From positions 21,123,820 through 21,187,819 of the forward strand of contig OY727096.1 in assembly GCA_963402885.1 (NCBI GenBank): DNA of 64,000 nucleotides, in the 5' to 3' direction. The notes below the pieces were generated by a model that saw only the letters and a program-made list of their open reading frames with translations, ran no database searches and was not told the DNA's origin. Both the position numbers and the translations under genes were made by a program. This document shows, one piece after another, positions 12,201 through 23,500 of this stretch. This stretch comes from Antedon bifida. Lineage: Eukaryota > Echinodermata > Crinoidea > Comatulida > Antedonidae. How positions within the stretch are numbered: position 1 is the stretch's first letter; each line of letters opens with the position of its first letter.

Positions 12201-12663
12201 GCTGTTAATTATGCAAATTAATAGAATGTTCACTTCATCTGTTAAATTAAGGTTTACTTGTTTGGCCAAAAACTCCCTCAAAATAATACTAAAAGAGAGA
12301 TGTCCTGATCTGTTTCCTGGACTAATCTTTGTTACCTGTTAAACTTTGAATTTTCTGTTTCAGCTGCGATATTTTAGCATCTAGTTCAAAGGTAATGTCA
12401 TAATTTTTCTTCATGTAAACAAGTTTAAAAGTAACAGTTTCTGATGGGACGTTGTCACCATCCTCATCTATTTTTTCATTTTGTGAATCAGTTTCTTTTT
12501 TTTCTGATGAATTATCTTCAATTTTTAAGGATTCGTTACTGGTGGTATCGACAGAAGAATGATTTTCTTTCACTCCAGGATCAATTTTGTCGCACGTCTC
12601 CATTGATTGAGTTATTTCTGTTTCTGTTGCAGCCGTCTCATCTGAATTTGTTGGTGCTTCCAT
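9210..12663 (-). CDS. UBFD1: ubiquitin family domain-containing protein 1, 6 exons, 302 aa
   Basis: Exons: 12663-12336, 11966-11790, 11190-11090, 10752-10647, 9997-9915, 9323-9210, for a total of 909 nt. Seen: an acidic Ser/Glu/Thr-rich N-terminus (about 80 aa), a ubiquitin-like fold across exons 1-2 (VTFKLVYMKKNYDITFELDA ... PPAMQKLMYKGLVKDEQTLR), then the conserved UBFD1 block RQKLHKKVLDKGKPEDIMPG, SGMFNKSGGKVRLTFKL, SEPIDGHEEYH and a C-terminus QLGPTEASRYWIYWVPAQYV ... GKWQSFF. The block order and 302-aa length match vertebrate UBFD1 (about 309 aa). The family is a poorly characterised ubiquitin-like protein linked to NF-kB signalling in mammals. Exon 3 has a NAGNAG acceptor (11195-11188), giving QETAGTT or QETGTT. 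The start is the only ATG before the acidic region. It shares its upstream region head to head with MSRB1. Confidence 0.95.
9490..9615. mobile_element. palindromic MITE, copy 4
   Basis: In UBFD1 intron 5. Family termini are flanked on both sides by TAA (9487-9489, 9616-9618). Confidence 0.85.
10145..10235 (-). repeat. SINE-tail-like fragment
   Basis: An ATAATAATAATAAT run followed by TTTGTAAAGCGCAAGC reads, on the minus strand, as the GCGCTTTACAAA...(ATT)n end of the SINE type found complete at 21.3 and 43.4 kb. It lies in UBFD1 intron 4. Confidence 0.4.
11548..11640 (+). pseudogene. LINE reverse-transcriptase ORF, 3'-end relic
   Basis: Plus-strand frame reads TTQWNKLPINLKEIKHFVQF, then KKELKNYLLLKY and a stop. 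'WN.LP..L......F...LK..LL' is the usual C-terminus of non-LTR retrotransposon ORF2. It is inserted antisense in UBFD1 intron 2 and only this last part is legible. Confidence 0.6.
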
Positions 12664-13597
12664 TGTTTTTATGTAGTTTTCCTAAGTAGAGTAAAATCAT
12701 ATTCATAAACATATTTCTTTTCTATAACAATAGCTTAAATTAGGCATAGGCTTAATTATACTAATGGTATACACATTGTCATTGATTTTACCTATAAAAA
12801 ATATTTTTAATTGTGTATTCTTTGATTTAGATGTTTGATTTCTTTTTGTTTCTGTTCTATTATTTATTCACTTCCTTCCAAATAATGCTACGATTGATGT
12901 GTTCATGGTGTACGTTCGTTAGGCTGACGTGTAGCACTTTTGTCACGGATGGACTGGGCCTAGCCTCTATGGGTTAGCTAGGCCTAATAAATAGGTGTTA
13001 GGCCTAGGCACGGTAGTACTAGTAGGCCTAGGTCTAGTAGAAGTAGGCCTAGGCTAGGTCTGGCTCCGCCATAATACTGAGCCTACAATACCAAGTATTA
13101 TAGCCTAGGCCCTCCTCCTACTAGAAGAGAAAGCTTACTAATATTAATAAAATAATATTTTTATTTTCATAAAAGATAGGCCTAGTTTGGTTTAATCTTC
13201 TATGAATTAAGATGAAAATAACCTACTATCCGATTATTGCAACATCATTCAAAATCACTTTTTGAAAAAAAAATTTGGTCGCGAGAGAGAAAAAGGTAGA
13301 CATATATGGGATCCACGGGGAAAATTCGAGATTTTATCTACCGCCCTCTATTTACAAAATAATAATAATGTCGCCGCCGCGCGACGCACACACAACACGG
13401 CCTCTGCAACACGACGGCGGCGCGGCATACCCAAAGCAAAATTTAGCTCTTCTTTATTTTTGTAGAGGGCGCTAGTTGGCTCTGAAAAAACAAAACAATC
13501 AATCTGAATCCGGAAAACATTAAGAAGTAGTTAACCACAATAAAAACAACAATTTCGCGTTGTCATCACTATCTTTGCTATCGAATAATTGGTCAAG
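12664..13597. promoter_or_regulatory. shared UBFD1/MSRB1 upstream region
   Basis: The starts of UBFD1 (-) and MSRB1 (+) are 934 bp apart, head to head, so this should be a divergent promoter region. It carries many TAGGCCTA-type palindromes (about 12975-13045), a CpG-rich segment (13360-13435, GTCGCCGCCGCGCGACGC) and TAGAGGGCGCTAGT at about 13465, which resembles the CTCF core. Start sites cannot be placed from sequence alone. Confidence 0.5.
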
Positions 13598-14731
13598 ATG
13601 TCGTACTGTGGGTGGTTTTCTGGAGAAAAGTACAAAGACCATTTTAAAGATGGTAATTTGGACCCAAAATTTACTATTTTTTAGGCCTAGAGTAAGTAGA
13701 GTACTCTGCTACTGCTGGGCTGGCCTCTCTCCCAGGATAGGCCTGGCTAGGGCTAGATCAAAGAGAGTAAAACCAAAAGGCCCTGCCTCTCTATACTTAG
13801 GCGGAAGTAGTTGTTGTTCCTAGCTTTTAGCTAGTTTAGGTAGTAGAAGTAGGCCTAGTAGTAGTAGTCAAATTGTTTTTTTACAAACCAGGTCCAAGTC
13901 GTGTTTGACATCTCTTGCGTTTTGTTGTATCCGTAATATAGTAAACCCAAAAAAGTATTATTTAATGGGGTTTTTTTTCAAGGTATGTACACATGCTCAA
14001 AATGTGGCTATGAACTATTTGACAGCAAGAAGAAATACAAACACTCGTCACCTTGGCCTGCATTTACAGATACCATTCACACTGACAGTGTCTCCAAAAG
14101 AGAAGAAAGTAAGAATGCCTTGAAAGTAAGTCAACAAATATATTACTTTTTTAAGCGCTATTTCAGAGATATGTCCTGGAATTATATTTTACAATTTTTA
14201 ATTCTCTGTAAACCGATCAATGTTGTGATACCTTCCTATCGCTTCACAAAAGTTTGACCAAGAGATTTTTTTTGTGTAGGTATCCTGTGGAAAATGTGGT
14301 AATGGTTTGGGGCATGAGTTTCTTACCGATGGGCCTGATGGCAAATCACGCTTTTGAATATTCTCAGAGTCTTTGAAGTTTGTTGCTTTGAAGACTCAAG
14401 GTGAGTACTTTTTCATCTAACCTCTAAAAATTGTAGTCAAAATATACTCATGTTATTATATACTGTAAATATATAATTATAATATACTCATGCTATCAAC
14501 ATTACATAGTTACAAAGTTTCGAAGTTACACAGTGTGGATCTTCTCAGGGCTTTATTTGTTTTTATTGACTTCTTTTTTTTTTAGTGATGTTTATGATGA
14601 TTTTTGTATGTGCTTGTATTTTCTTCTTTGTTTTTTATATTGTAAATTGTTGAAATGAAATGCAATATTATTATATAATAACCATGTTTTTTCTTTAATT
14701 TCTAGAAAAGAATGGAGAGGTGCAGAGGTAG
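13598..14731 (+). CDS. MSRB1: methionine-R-sulfoxide reductase B1, selenoprotein, 4 exons, 114 aa
   Basis: Exons 13598-13652, 13983-14125, 14280-14400 and 14706-14731 total 345 nt. The product reduces methionine-R-sulfoxide in proteins, in cytosol and nucleus. Seen: resolving Cys4 (MSYCGW), zinc pairs C23/C26 (CSKC) and C69/C72 (CGKC), the HSSPWPAF motif, GLGHEF, and then GKSRF followed by an in-frame TGA at 14355-14357 and IFSESLKF. That TGA is exactly where MSRB1 carries selenocysteine (Sec92 here), and the frame continues through a good donor and acceptor to TAG at 14729-14731. Length matches the family (116 aa in human). A SECIS element lies downstream at about 15.24 kb. A standard ORF caller would truncate the protein at the TGA and lose the catalytic residue. 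Confidence 0.95.
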
Positions 14732-15221
14732 AAAGCCTTCAACTGACAATGTACGCATTCCCCTGGAGAAAACTAGTTGCCTCATCACAGATAGCACAAA
14801 ATATTTAGCTAATTAAAGATATATTGTTTCTCCCTTGTAAACATTTTGTTGTTGTTGAATATGCCATTTTAATGTCACATATTAGTTATTCACTTTGACA
14901 AAAAATAGTAGAATTGGCTGCCCGCCAATGGGTATTTAGTTACATTTAACCAATTATTTTGTCTTTTTCTAAGTGAAAACTTTTTTTTTCCTACAGAAGA
15001 GATTAACTTTATTAAAACTGCAAAATGGCATACTAATTTTATTAATCTTAATGTTTTTGGAAGACAATACATTTTTAACATTAAATGCAATTGATAGTAG
15101 TACTATTATCAAATATTTATTAAACATAGTATATTTCATGAGTTAACTATAAAACTAAGCACAAATACTTAAGTTTGCATTAAACCTCCAGGGAAGAGCA
15201 TATTTTAATGTTTTTGTAGCA

Positions 15222-15300
15222 TTACGGACCAAAGTATGACACGCTCAAGTTAAAGCCTTACATGGACGACTTGGAGAGTTGAGGTATCTGGCCATGCTAC
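15222..15300 (+). promoter_or_regulatory. SECIS element of MSRB1
   Basis: Core ATGAC at 15236-15240 and the opposing TGAG at 15280-15283 give the non-Watson-Crick GA/AG quartet. Eleven bases after the 5' core is the unpaired AAA (15252-15254) of the apical loop. Helix II pairs ACGCTCAAGT with ACTTGGAGAGT, with one G.A mismatch and one bulged G. All distances fit a eukaryotic SECIS, which recruits SBP2 and eEFSec to decode UGA as Sec. It sits in the 3' UTR, either in the last exon or in an exon after TTTTTGTAG (15210-15218). Confidence 0.9.
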
Positions 15301-15805
15301 TAGAACATCAAAATATCCTATTTATTTTATCTACTCAGTATATATATATCAAGGTACAATGTTTGCAATATTTTTATATGATAAGTTATATTGAAATGTT
15401 AGCAAAGATGTAATAAATGAATCATAATTAGGACTTAATGTAATTCAAAGTGAAGTAGTACTCAAAAATAAATAACAGACATTGTGTTCAAAGAGAGTGC
15501 GTTTTATTGATAGCAGTGCATGTTGGACCATTCTTTGATGTCGCCGCCTATGCAAATCCTTTGTCATCGTCGTCACGTCCATGCTCACATGTAACGACAC
15601 CTAAGTTTCCTCTTGACAACACAAGTGAGTTGACCAATCACAAAGGAAAATTCGGACGATCCATCGCGGTTTAATTGGTCAAATAATATACAGCGTTCGA
15701 GGGGAAACATTAAATGACATACCTGTTGACAAACCAAGCTTTAAATCAACTAGGTAAACGCAACAAAATCATTTTTTTCGGTTTGCCGTCAATTAATTGA
15801 TCAAA
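15301..15805. promoter_or_regulatory. end of MSRB1 3' UTR and upstream region of the tandem copy
   Basis: AATAAA-type signals occur at 15412 and about 15466. From 15530 a less AT-rich segment (GATGTCGCCGCC, CGTCGTCACGTCC) resembles the CpG part of the MSRB1 promoter. It is the likely promoter of the second copy, so the duplicated unit may include promoter sequence. Confidence 0.4.
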
Positions 15806-16970
15806 ATGTCGTTCGCTGGATGGGGTGGAGAAGTATACAAAGATCATTTTGAAGATGGTAATTTGGAGTTTAATTTGCTCTTTAACGACTGCAGATAGAA
15901 TTAAAGTAGGCTTAAGTTCCTTGGCAACATACCACTACAGTTATAGTACTAGAAGGTCGCAATTGGCTAGAGGTTAAGCCCCTAGTTAGTACTACCTAAG
16001 TTAGGCCTAGGGCCCATGCAACTTTGTAAAGCATTTAGTTAGTAAAAACTAGTACACATTTTAGCAATTTTCTTTTAATACCAAAAACCATATAGTAGAA
16101 CTGTAGAGTGCTGGCAAATTCCAAGTGCAATATTTTTCGCGCCGCGGCTCTAGCCAGCTATATGTCCCAAGAGAACATATTCATTAATAAGCTGTTTCAT
16201 AGCAGTAGCTTTAGTAGTATCTAAGGCCGACAGTTTTGCGAATTTGTAAACTCAACTATAATTTATAGGTCCCAGCTGCTGGACCCAAAAAACGTCTGGG
16301 CGTGAGTCACGTTGTCTCTAGAGGGTATTCAGTTGCATGCCTACAATACAGGTTGAGGTCACACACAAACAGGCTACAGCATATCTCCCCATATAACTCA
16401 TAAACATATTCATTATGTGCATATTATCGAGGGAGGCATAGACTAACCAAACCAGTAAACCAAGCTTGAAAAGGTTCAAACTGCTTCTTTTTTTTTGTCT
16501 TTGCAAGGTATCTACAAATGCTCAAAATGTAACAATGAGCTATTCGACAGCAAAGCGAAATATAAAGACTCATCAGCTTGGCCTGCATTTACAGAGACCA
16601 TCAACGCTGACAGCGTTTTCAAAAGAAAAAAAAGTCAGAATGAATTAAAGGCAAGTCAACAAACTGAATAGCAATATATTTATTGACTTTTTTTATTGAT
16701 AGCTGACATGTCAACTATGAAGCAATAGAACTTATATCTGCACATGCTTACAAACCAATCAGTGTTGTGATAGAATCCCATCTTAAAAATAGTCAGAAAA
16801 AGCAGGTTTGTGCAGAAAGTTTGGCCAAGAGATTTAAATTGTCTTTTTCTGTGTAGGTATCCTGTGGAAAATGTGGTAATGATCTGGGATCTGAAATTAT
16901 TGGCGGTGGTCCCGACGGCAAGTCACGCTTCCAAATATTCTCGTCATCTTTAAGCTTCATTCCTGCTTAA
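15806..16970 (+). CDS. MSRB1-like pseudoenzyme, Sec replaced by Gln, 3 coding exons, 102 aa
   Basis: Coding exons 15806-15857, 16508-16650 and 16857-16970 total 309 nt with TAA at 16968-16970. The same exon boundaries and phases as the neighbouring MSRB1 show tandem duplication. Zinc ligands are kept (CSKC at C22/C25, CGKC at C68/C71), as are WPAFTETI and PDGKSRF. The Sec codon is CAA (Gln91, 16932-16934). Resolving Cys4 is Ala4 (MSFAGW). The His of GLGHEF is Ser (DLGSEI), and HSSPW is DSSAW. With neither the catalytic nor the resolving residue it should not be a methionine sulfoxide reductase. The frame, splice sites and zinc knot are nevertheless intact, so it is not an obvious pseudogene. 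Intron 2 uses a GC donor (AAG|GCAAGT). A fourth, non-coding exon begins at 17079 and carries a SECIS. Confidence 0.85.
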
Positions 16971-17117
16971 GGTAAGCAGTTTCTCACTCACATGATCAAA
17001 ACCTCTAAAAATGTAATAGCTCTAAATATTCTCATATTATTTATTTCTCAGTCATGTTTTTTTTTCTTTAATTTCTAGAAATGAATAATGAAATGCAACA
17101 GTAAATAGCATGTTACA

Positions 17118-17196
17118 TTACGAACCAAAGTATGACACGCTCAAGTTAAAGCCTTAAATGGATGACTTGGAGAGTTGAGGTATCTGGCCATGCTAC
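17118..17196 (+). promoter_or_regulatory. SECIS element in the 3' UTR of the Sec-less copy
   Basis: Core ATGAC 17132-17136, apical AAA 17148-17150 and TGAG 17176-17179. All of the core, both helix II strands and most of the loop equal the MSRB1 SECIS; only a few loop or flank bases differ. It lies in the 3' UTR exon starting at 17079. No in-frame UGA exists for it to decode in this transcript. Confidence 0.85.
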
Positions 17197-17198
17197 TA

Positions 17199-17660
17199 GA
17201 ACATCAAAATATCCTACTTATTTAATTACTTTTCTTAGGACTACAGTATATATTTATTAAATAAAATCAGGGTACAAAGTTGAGAATTTGGCAATATTTT
17301 TATAGGGTATTCATATTGAGATATCAGGAATTTAAATTAATAGCATAATATTGAACATCAAAATGTCATATTTATTTTAATACTCTTCTTAGAATTACAG
17401 TATATATTTATTAAATAAAATCAGTGTAAAATGTTTAAAACTTAGCAATATTTTGTATACAATAGGATATTCATATTATTCAGATGTTATAGGAAAGATG
17501 CTGTTAAGATAAAAATTGCATTATTATAGCATAATATTGAACATCAAAATATCCTATTTAATAACTTACTCAGGGTCACAGTATTAAATAAAGGTACAAG
17601 GTCTTAGCAATATTTTTGTATGATACATTATTATGAGATGTTAGTAAGCATAGATGCAAT
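17199..17660 (+). repeat. three diverged copies of the MSRB1 3' flank
   Basis: AACATCAAAATATCCTATTT-like starts recur at about 17199, 17354 and 17538, each followed by TTATTAAATAAA and GCAATATTTTT. One unit also follows the SECIS of MSRB1 (15305). This is local tandem amplification of the poly(A)-signal region downstream of the second gene. Confidence 0.65.
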
Positions 17661-17877
17661 AAATTAATATTATTTTGACTTCTAAGTAAATTAGTACAGT
17701 ATTCAGTATTCCGAATCTAATTAATATGGTAAAGAAAATTACATTTTTGATCTGTTTTTTTAGTTAGTGAGGGTTGTTCTGGGAGTCTTGATGTGCAAAA
17801 TAAAGAAAACCAATACTGTATTGGACAAATTATAAATGTATATGTAAATTAATATTCCTAAATTTGGATACAGTTGT

Positions 17878-19774
17878 CTAGTTACTGGCATTAGTTTCTA
17901 GGTTTGGTTCACCAACGACATCCACAGCTTCCTCTTTTATAGTATTGACATCTTCCATTTTCTTCTCTGTTGTGGGTTCCTTTTGTTCTTCAGCTTCTTG
18001 CAATCCTTCACATTCATCCTGTTCAGCTTTTTCAGTCTTTATTTCTTCTGGTTTGCCATTACCAGAATAATCTTTTTCTCCACTATCTTTGTTTTTCTCT
18101 TTTTCTCCACTATCCTTGTTTTCTCCCGTTTCTCCATTACCTTTGCTTTCTTCTTTTTCTTCCTTCTTATCTTCAAGAACTTCAACAATGGAATGCAAGT
18201 TATACTTCCTAAATTTCTTGAAATCCTTGATAACGCTCATGCAACATACATTACGGATAACTTCCACAAGGATGACCAATTCCGGATTATCCATGTTTGC
18301 CCGATGATTCAAGTCTTCATTCCTGCGAATAATCCTATCCAAGATACCCATAATAGTCTTGCTTTTCATAGTAGTATTGATTCTTATTTTAATAACATAC
18401 ATATATGTTTTACATGAAAATTCAAAATGAGGTGCAACAATTTTGTCTGCAAGTTGCTCTAACTTTTCGTCGTAGGCTTTACACGTTCCGCTGACAGGGA
18501 GAAGACGAAGGATGGCGCGTGATTTTAACTTCTTTGTTTCTTGGAGATCACTGAGAATGTAATGGGCAAGCTCGCATGGATTTTCAATCTAGATAAAAAT
18601 AACATCATTTAAATTTGTTAATAATAGTCTGAATGAATCAAAACCCAGAAGACAAACCATGCAAGAGCAGTTTTTTAACCATGGAGCTATAAAATTCAAT
18701 CCTGTATCCATGAAGCGGTCGAGTTATGAACTAATATGCTTCAAGTGCATATCATCTCGTACTAAGTGAAAGCAGGTATCCAATTTGACCCAAAACATGG
18801 TGTCTTCTTATTGAACGAAAGCAAAGTGGAGAACACAACCATACGTCAAGAGACCATAGCAGTACCAACTGACTTCCACATGTATAGCAAATGTGTACTT
18901 ACATCAGCTTTAATAAACAACACATTGTTTGCATTAGTTTTTAACGCCTGGAATCTAAACTGCTTTCTCTCTTTTAGGCTTGATACTTCCTTTTTTAATG
19001 CCAAATCAAAATCTTCCTCATCATCATCACTTTCTTCTACAAAAAAAAGTTATGAATAAAGACAAATTAAGTTATGAATAAGAAGGAATGCAAGTACAGT
19101 ATAATAGAAAGGTTTTTCAAATTAATTAATTAAATTTCAGTATATCACCGGGCGGTTTAGAATTAATGTTCTTTGCCTGATTTGTTTATTATATATATTA
19201 TTATATTCCATAAATCAAAAAATGCAATTGTTTAAAATCTCTCCACTTTCTTGAACACATTACCCTAACCCAATCATCACTTTCTTCTATAAACAAAAAT
19301 AAAGTTATGAATGAGGAAAGTAAAGGAAGGCTAATGGGAAAAATTATTAATTGTAATTGTTTAAAATGTCTCCACTTTCTTAAACATCATTTACCCTAAT
19401 CCAATCAGCAGTTTCTATATGTATTTTGTGTTACTTAATACTCTACCCACAGAACTTATGCTCACTTTCAGCTGAGACAACAATCTTAGCTTCCAGTGAA
19501 TGAAGATAGATACAACCTGAAAGTTGTTTGAGATAAGACAAAACAAACAGCATATACCTTTTACAAAGCCTTGAACTGCTGGGCCATACATTTCATCAGC
19601 ATATTCATTTAAGAGTTGATACGCATCTTGTCTGCATTTAAACTCGTTGTAATTGCAGGTTATTATGAATCCTTTCATGCCAGCATCCAGCTCCTGCTCG
19701 GCATACTTGCCCTTCTTATGAGCAGACTTGATGTAGTAAGATTTTGGTCTTTTATTTGTCCTTTGTTTTGTCAT
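17878..19774 (-). CDS. THUMPD1: THUMP domain-containing protein 1, 3 exons, 353 aa
   Basis: Exons 19774-19558, 19036-18903 and 18588-17878 total 1062 nt. Known role: tRNA-binding adaptor for the NAT10 acetyltransferase in making ac4C12 on Ser and Leu tRNAs (yeast Tan1). Seen: basic N-terminus (KRPKSYY), GFIITCNYNEFKC ... LLNEYADEMYGP, the acidic EESDDDEEDFDLALKKEV, then the THUMP region across exons 2-3 (NNVLFIKADIENPCELAHYI, RAILRLLPVSGTCKAYDEKL) and the hallmark VEVIRNVCCMSVIKDFKKFR KYNL. A Lys/Glu-rich low-complexity tail ends at TAG (17880-17878). Length equals human THUMPD1 (353 aa), and ATG 19774 is the only start before the conserved N-terminal block. It is convergent with the MSRB1-like gene. 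Confidence 0.96.
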
Positions 19775-20589
19775 GTTTTAAATCTCTGTTGTTCAGATAC
19801 AGGCTATGAGAAAACACATTTATTTATGACAATACATTTTCATTCAGGTTATATATAGTGTCATAAGCGGAAAAATTATCCTTTATTTCGGAATTAACAC
19901 AATGGATGAACGCGCCTCTGAATGAAGGACATGAACTTTGACCGGATTGTTCTTCCCAATTAAAAAATAACTGGTTATTTTGTATCATAAGATGTATTAT
20001 CACTAAACCATATACAGTTACTAAAACACACACATAACTGTACAGTATAATACAAAAATAATAATTGCTTGAGCTATAAAATACCTAGTAATAATATCAA
20101 CTAAAAAAATCTATAAAGCATAATTAAACTAACATATTTAATGTTATACACCACTTTTTATTTACAAACATTAACATTTACAGCAGTTGGTGTACATCCC
20201 CCAAATAAAAATGGAACAGTCTGTAACGACAGAATGTTTCACCCTGTACACACATTATTTAATACTGAATCAGAACATTTTTAGTCTATAAATTTAAATA
20301 AAAATGTTTTAATTCCTTTCATTGATCCCTAATCTTAATAATGAATAACAGTTTAATTTATTGTTAGTCCAATAAAGTGTTCAATAATTAGTGTTATTGT
20401 ACAATAACAGATATTACAATTAATTAAAAACAAGATTTTAAAATTCATAACTGGAAATTAGTAGTTTATCAGTACACAATGTTTTAAATAATTGCTAATA
20501 GCGTCTCTTTCAAATCTTCATGAATAAAAAGACAGCCTTTCGGAATTCTACTGAGTTTTTTTCCCCGCCAAAAAGTAGTTCAAGTTGCA
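19775..20589. other. intergenic, AT-rich
   Basis: Holds the THUMPD1 upstream side and the 3' flank of FLYWCH-MULE gene A. No gene or clear repeat seen. Confidence 0.4.
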
Positions 20590-23500
20590 TTAGATTGGGA
20601 AGTCAAGAATGGTGCAGGATTCAAGGAGGTCTTCAATGCTTATCTTGTGTTTTAAATACTTCTTCCACAGTCTGAATAACTTTGCATGTTGCCATTGTTT
20701 CTAGGGGAAAAATACCAAAATAAATATTTAGGTTTAGAGAATTGAGTTGAAACCCTGGCACTAGATCAGGGTTGAACTCTGGACCTTTGGATATAAAGGC
20801 AAGCATATTAACTAGAAGTAGAGTAAGAACAGAACCAATCATATAGGAATATGCATAAATGCTTATTTATTTTGATTATTTAAATGAAAATGACAAATTC
20901 ATTTTTCTTATGGGCACGCATGATTTTTATATTATTTTGCCGGTTATCAATTATGTTATTGTAACTCCGCCTTTTTTAGGAGATAAATTGTTTTTGAAAG
21001 TTCTGATATTCTTTATTTGTTTGTTTTGTTGCTTACTTTCTTGATGTTAATTTTATCAAATTTGTTTGATGTATTAATTGAATTGAATTAAATTATTCTG
21101 ATCACTAACAATAACGCTGTACCGTTTCCTTACCTTTTTTAGACTACAGAGTTTCTCTTCAGATACTAATTTCCAATGCGCTGGTAGATCAAGCTTTGAT
21201 ATGCTGTCAAACTGACCAACTAATTCATACAAACCAGCCGTCTTCCCTATGAAACAAATAATAATAATAATATATGGTATTTATAAGGCACCCTTCCAAA
21301 ACCTTAATGAGGGGAGTGTGGCGCAGGGTTTGGATGTTGGACTACTGATCGTGAGACTGAGGTTCGAATCCAACTCTCGCCGCATTGCTTGTATCCTTAG
21401 GCAAGATACTTTACTTACGTTTGCCTCTCTCCACCAAGGTGTATAAATGGGTACCCGGTTAGATCAAGACACAACTTTGTGCTGATTACTAGCTGCATTA
21501 TGGGAGTATGTTTCCATACGTGTTTGTTCCAAAAAATGACTGGGGTAATAATGTTCAGCACTTAGAGAAGCTTGCTTGTAGAGCGCTATATAAGAATGAA
21601 CTATTATTATTATTATTATTAATACGTCATAAATATTTGTGAGCATGCAAACAGATAATGAGGCAATCTTACCATCTATGTGCTTTTCTATTTTCTTGTG
21701 CCATTCTTCAACATCGGTCTCTGTTCGTACAACTTGTTCAAAAACACTCCAATGATGTGGTCTCCAAAAAGCGTGTTTCACCCAGTTGCTTTCAACATGA
21801 CTAAATAGGCTTTGGCACTTTTTGTTTTTTTTCTGCAACCTGAATATGAAAACAACATAAATACTCTCTTGCATATAGAAGCATGGAGGTTCAATCAAAA
21901 ATAAAGAAATAATACCGGTAATAATTTGGTTTCACAGTAAATTCGCTGTTAGTGATAAAGTTTAGAAACTTTTCTCTGATCAGTCCATGTAAAGGACTTT
22001 GATCTTTGTAAAAGGACTTATATATACTGTAAATGCTAATGATGTTTGATTTTAAATTCCTTACCTAATTAAAGCATCTGGTATCTCCTCAGATGGCAAG
22101 TACACTAGAGCCATTATTTTCCTTGATAAACTAATTTCTGCCTCCTAAAATATATAAAAATTAAAAACAAGTTTTAATGCAGTAAAAACTTATCAGTATG
22201 ACATTCGTGTAATAAAGCAAGTAAATCAAACTTTCGTTTTTGTTGACTAGAATGGTGGCCATCACAGAAACACTTTATTCTTTTTTGTCATGTAAATTGT
22301 CTTATTGCGGTCCTCCATAAAATCAGCGTAAGCTGGGTGGAACCCATTCTCGAAAAATGGTGAAATAAACAACTGCCATCATACAAAAATAGTCATGGGG
22401 TTAAATTACTGACGTCTTTACGTCACGCACACTTACTAGTTTTGTTCTTGGCATTTTTTTCTTGATGTTCTTCATCCAATGGAATGCACAGCCTTGAATC
22501 AATACGTTGGGCATTGCAGACTGAAACGCCTTCCACAACGGAACATCAAAATCAAGCACAGCCTTTTTGACAGACTGTCTGTGTGGCAGAAGTTTAACAA
22601 GGTGTTCGAGAACCTGTCGGGTACAGAGTGTAGAACAACAAAATATTATGCTAATACAGTAAATCCCTCTTTTGGGACACACCTATTTAGGAGACACACC
22701 TATTAAACGTGAACATTCTCAATTGACACTTATAAACTTTTAGTGTCTGTGTATACATCTGCTTTTGTTTTATATATACTGTAGTTTAATATACTGCACA
22801 CAATGTTCCTATATGTTTGTGGAAATGAATTTAAATGACAAATGAGATGAAACATATTTTTTAACACTACAGCCACTATTAAATACTATTAAGAGGACAC
22901 TTTTTTTAATAGTGGTTCTACTGTAACTTTAAATACCCTTAAAGGGACACTGTGCTGGATTCAAAACGTGTCCCTTTAATAGTGGTTCTACTGTAACTTT
23001 AAATACTCTTAAGGGGAAACTGTGCTGGATTCAAAACGTGTCCCTTTAATAGTGGTTCTACTGTAACTTTAAATACTCTTAAAGGGACACTGTGCTGGAT
23101 TCAAAACGTGTCCCTTTAATAGTGGTTCTACTGTAACTTTAAATACTCTTAAAGGGACACTGTGCTGGATTCAAAACGTGTCCCTTTAATAGTGGTTCTA
23201 CTGTAACTTTAAATACTCTTAAAGGGACACTAAATAATGGTTCTACTGTAACTTTAAATACTCTTAAAGGGACACTGTGCTGGATTCAAAACATGTCCCT
23301 TTAATAGTGGTTCTACTGTAATTTAAATACAGTACTATTAAAGGGACACTTGTTGGGTTCAAAAAGTCTCCCTATAACAGGGGTTCTTCTGTAACTTTAT
23401 TGAAATAGTGAATTCAGTAATATAGTTTGCATTTCAAACTGTCTAGAATTACAACAAAAATCAGTTTGTTTGCGACACTCACCGCTTTATAGTCACGTTG

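Noticed and set aside
14355-14357. TGA as the MSRB1 stop codon
   Set aside because: Family position of Sec, conserved residues after it, and a SECIS downstream.
17970-18417. Plus-strand frames rich in Phe and Leu
   Set aside because: Antisense shadows of the Lys/Glu-rich THUMPD1 tail.
18766-19059. 97-aa plus-strand frame
   Set aside because: Antisense over THUMPD1 exon 2, whose minus-strand exon has proper splice sites and homology.
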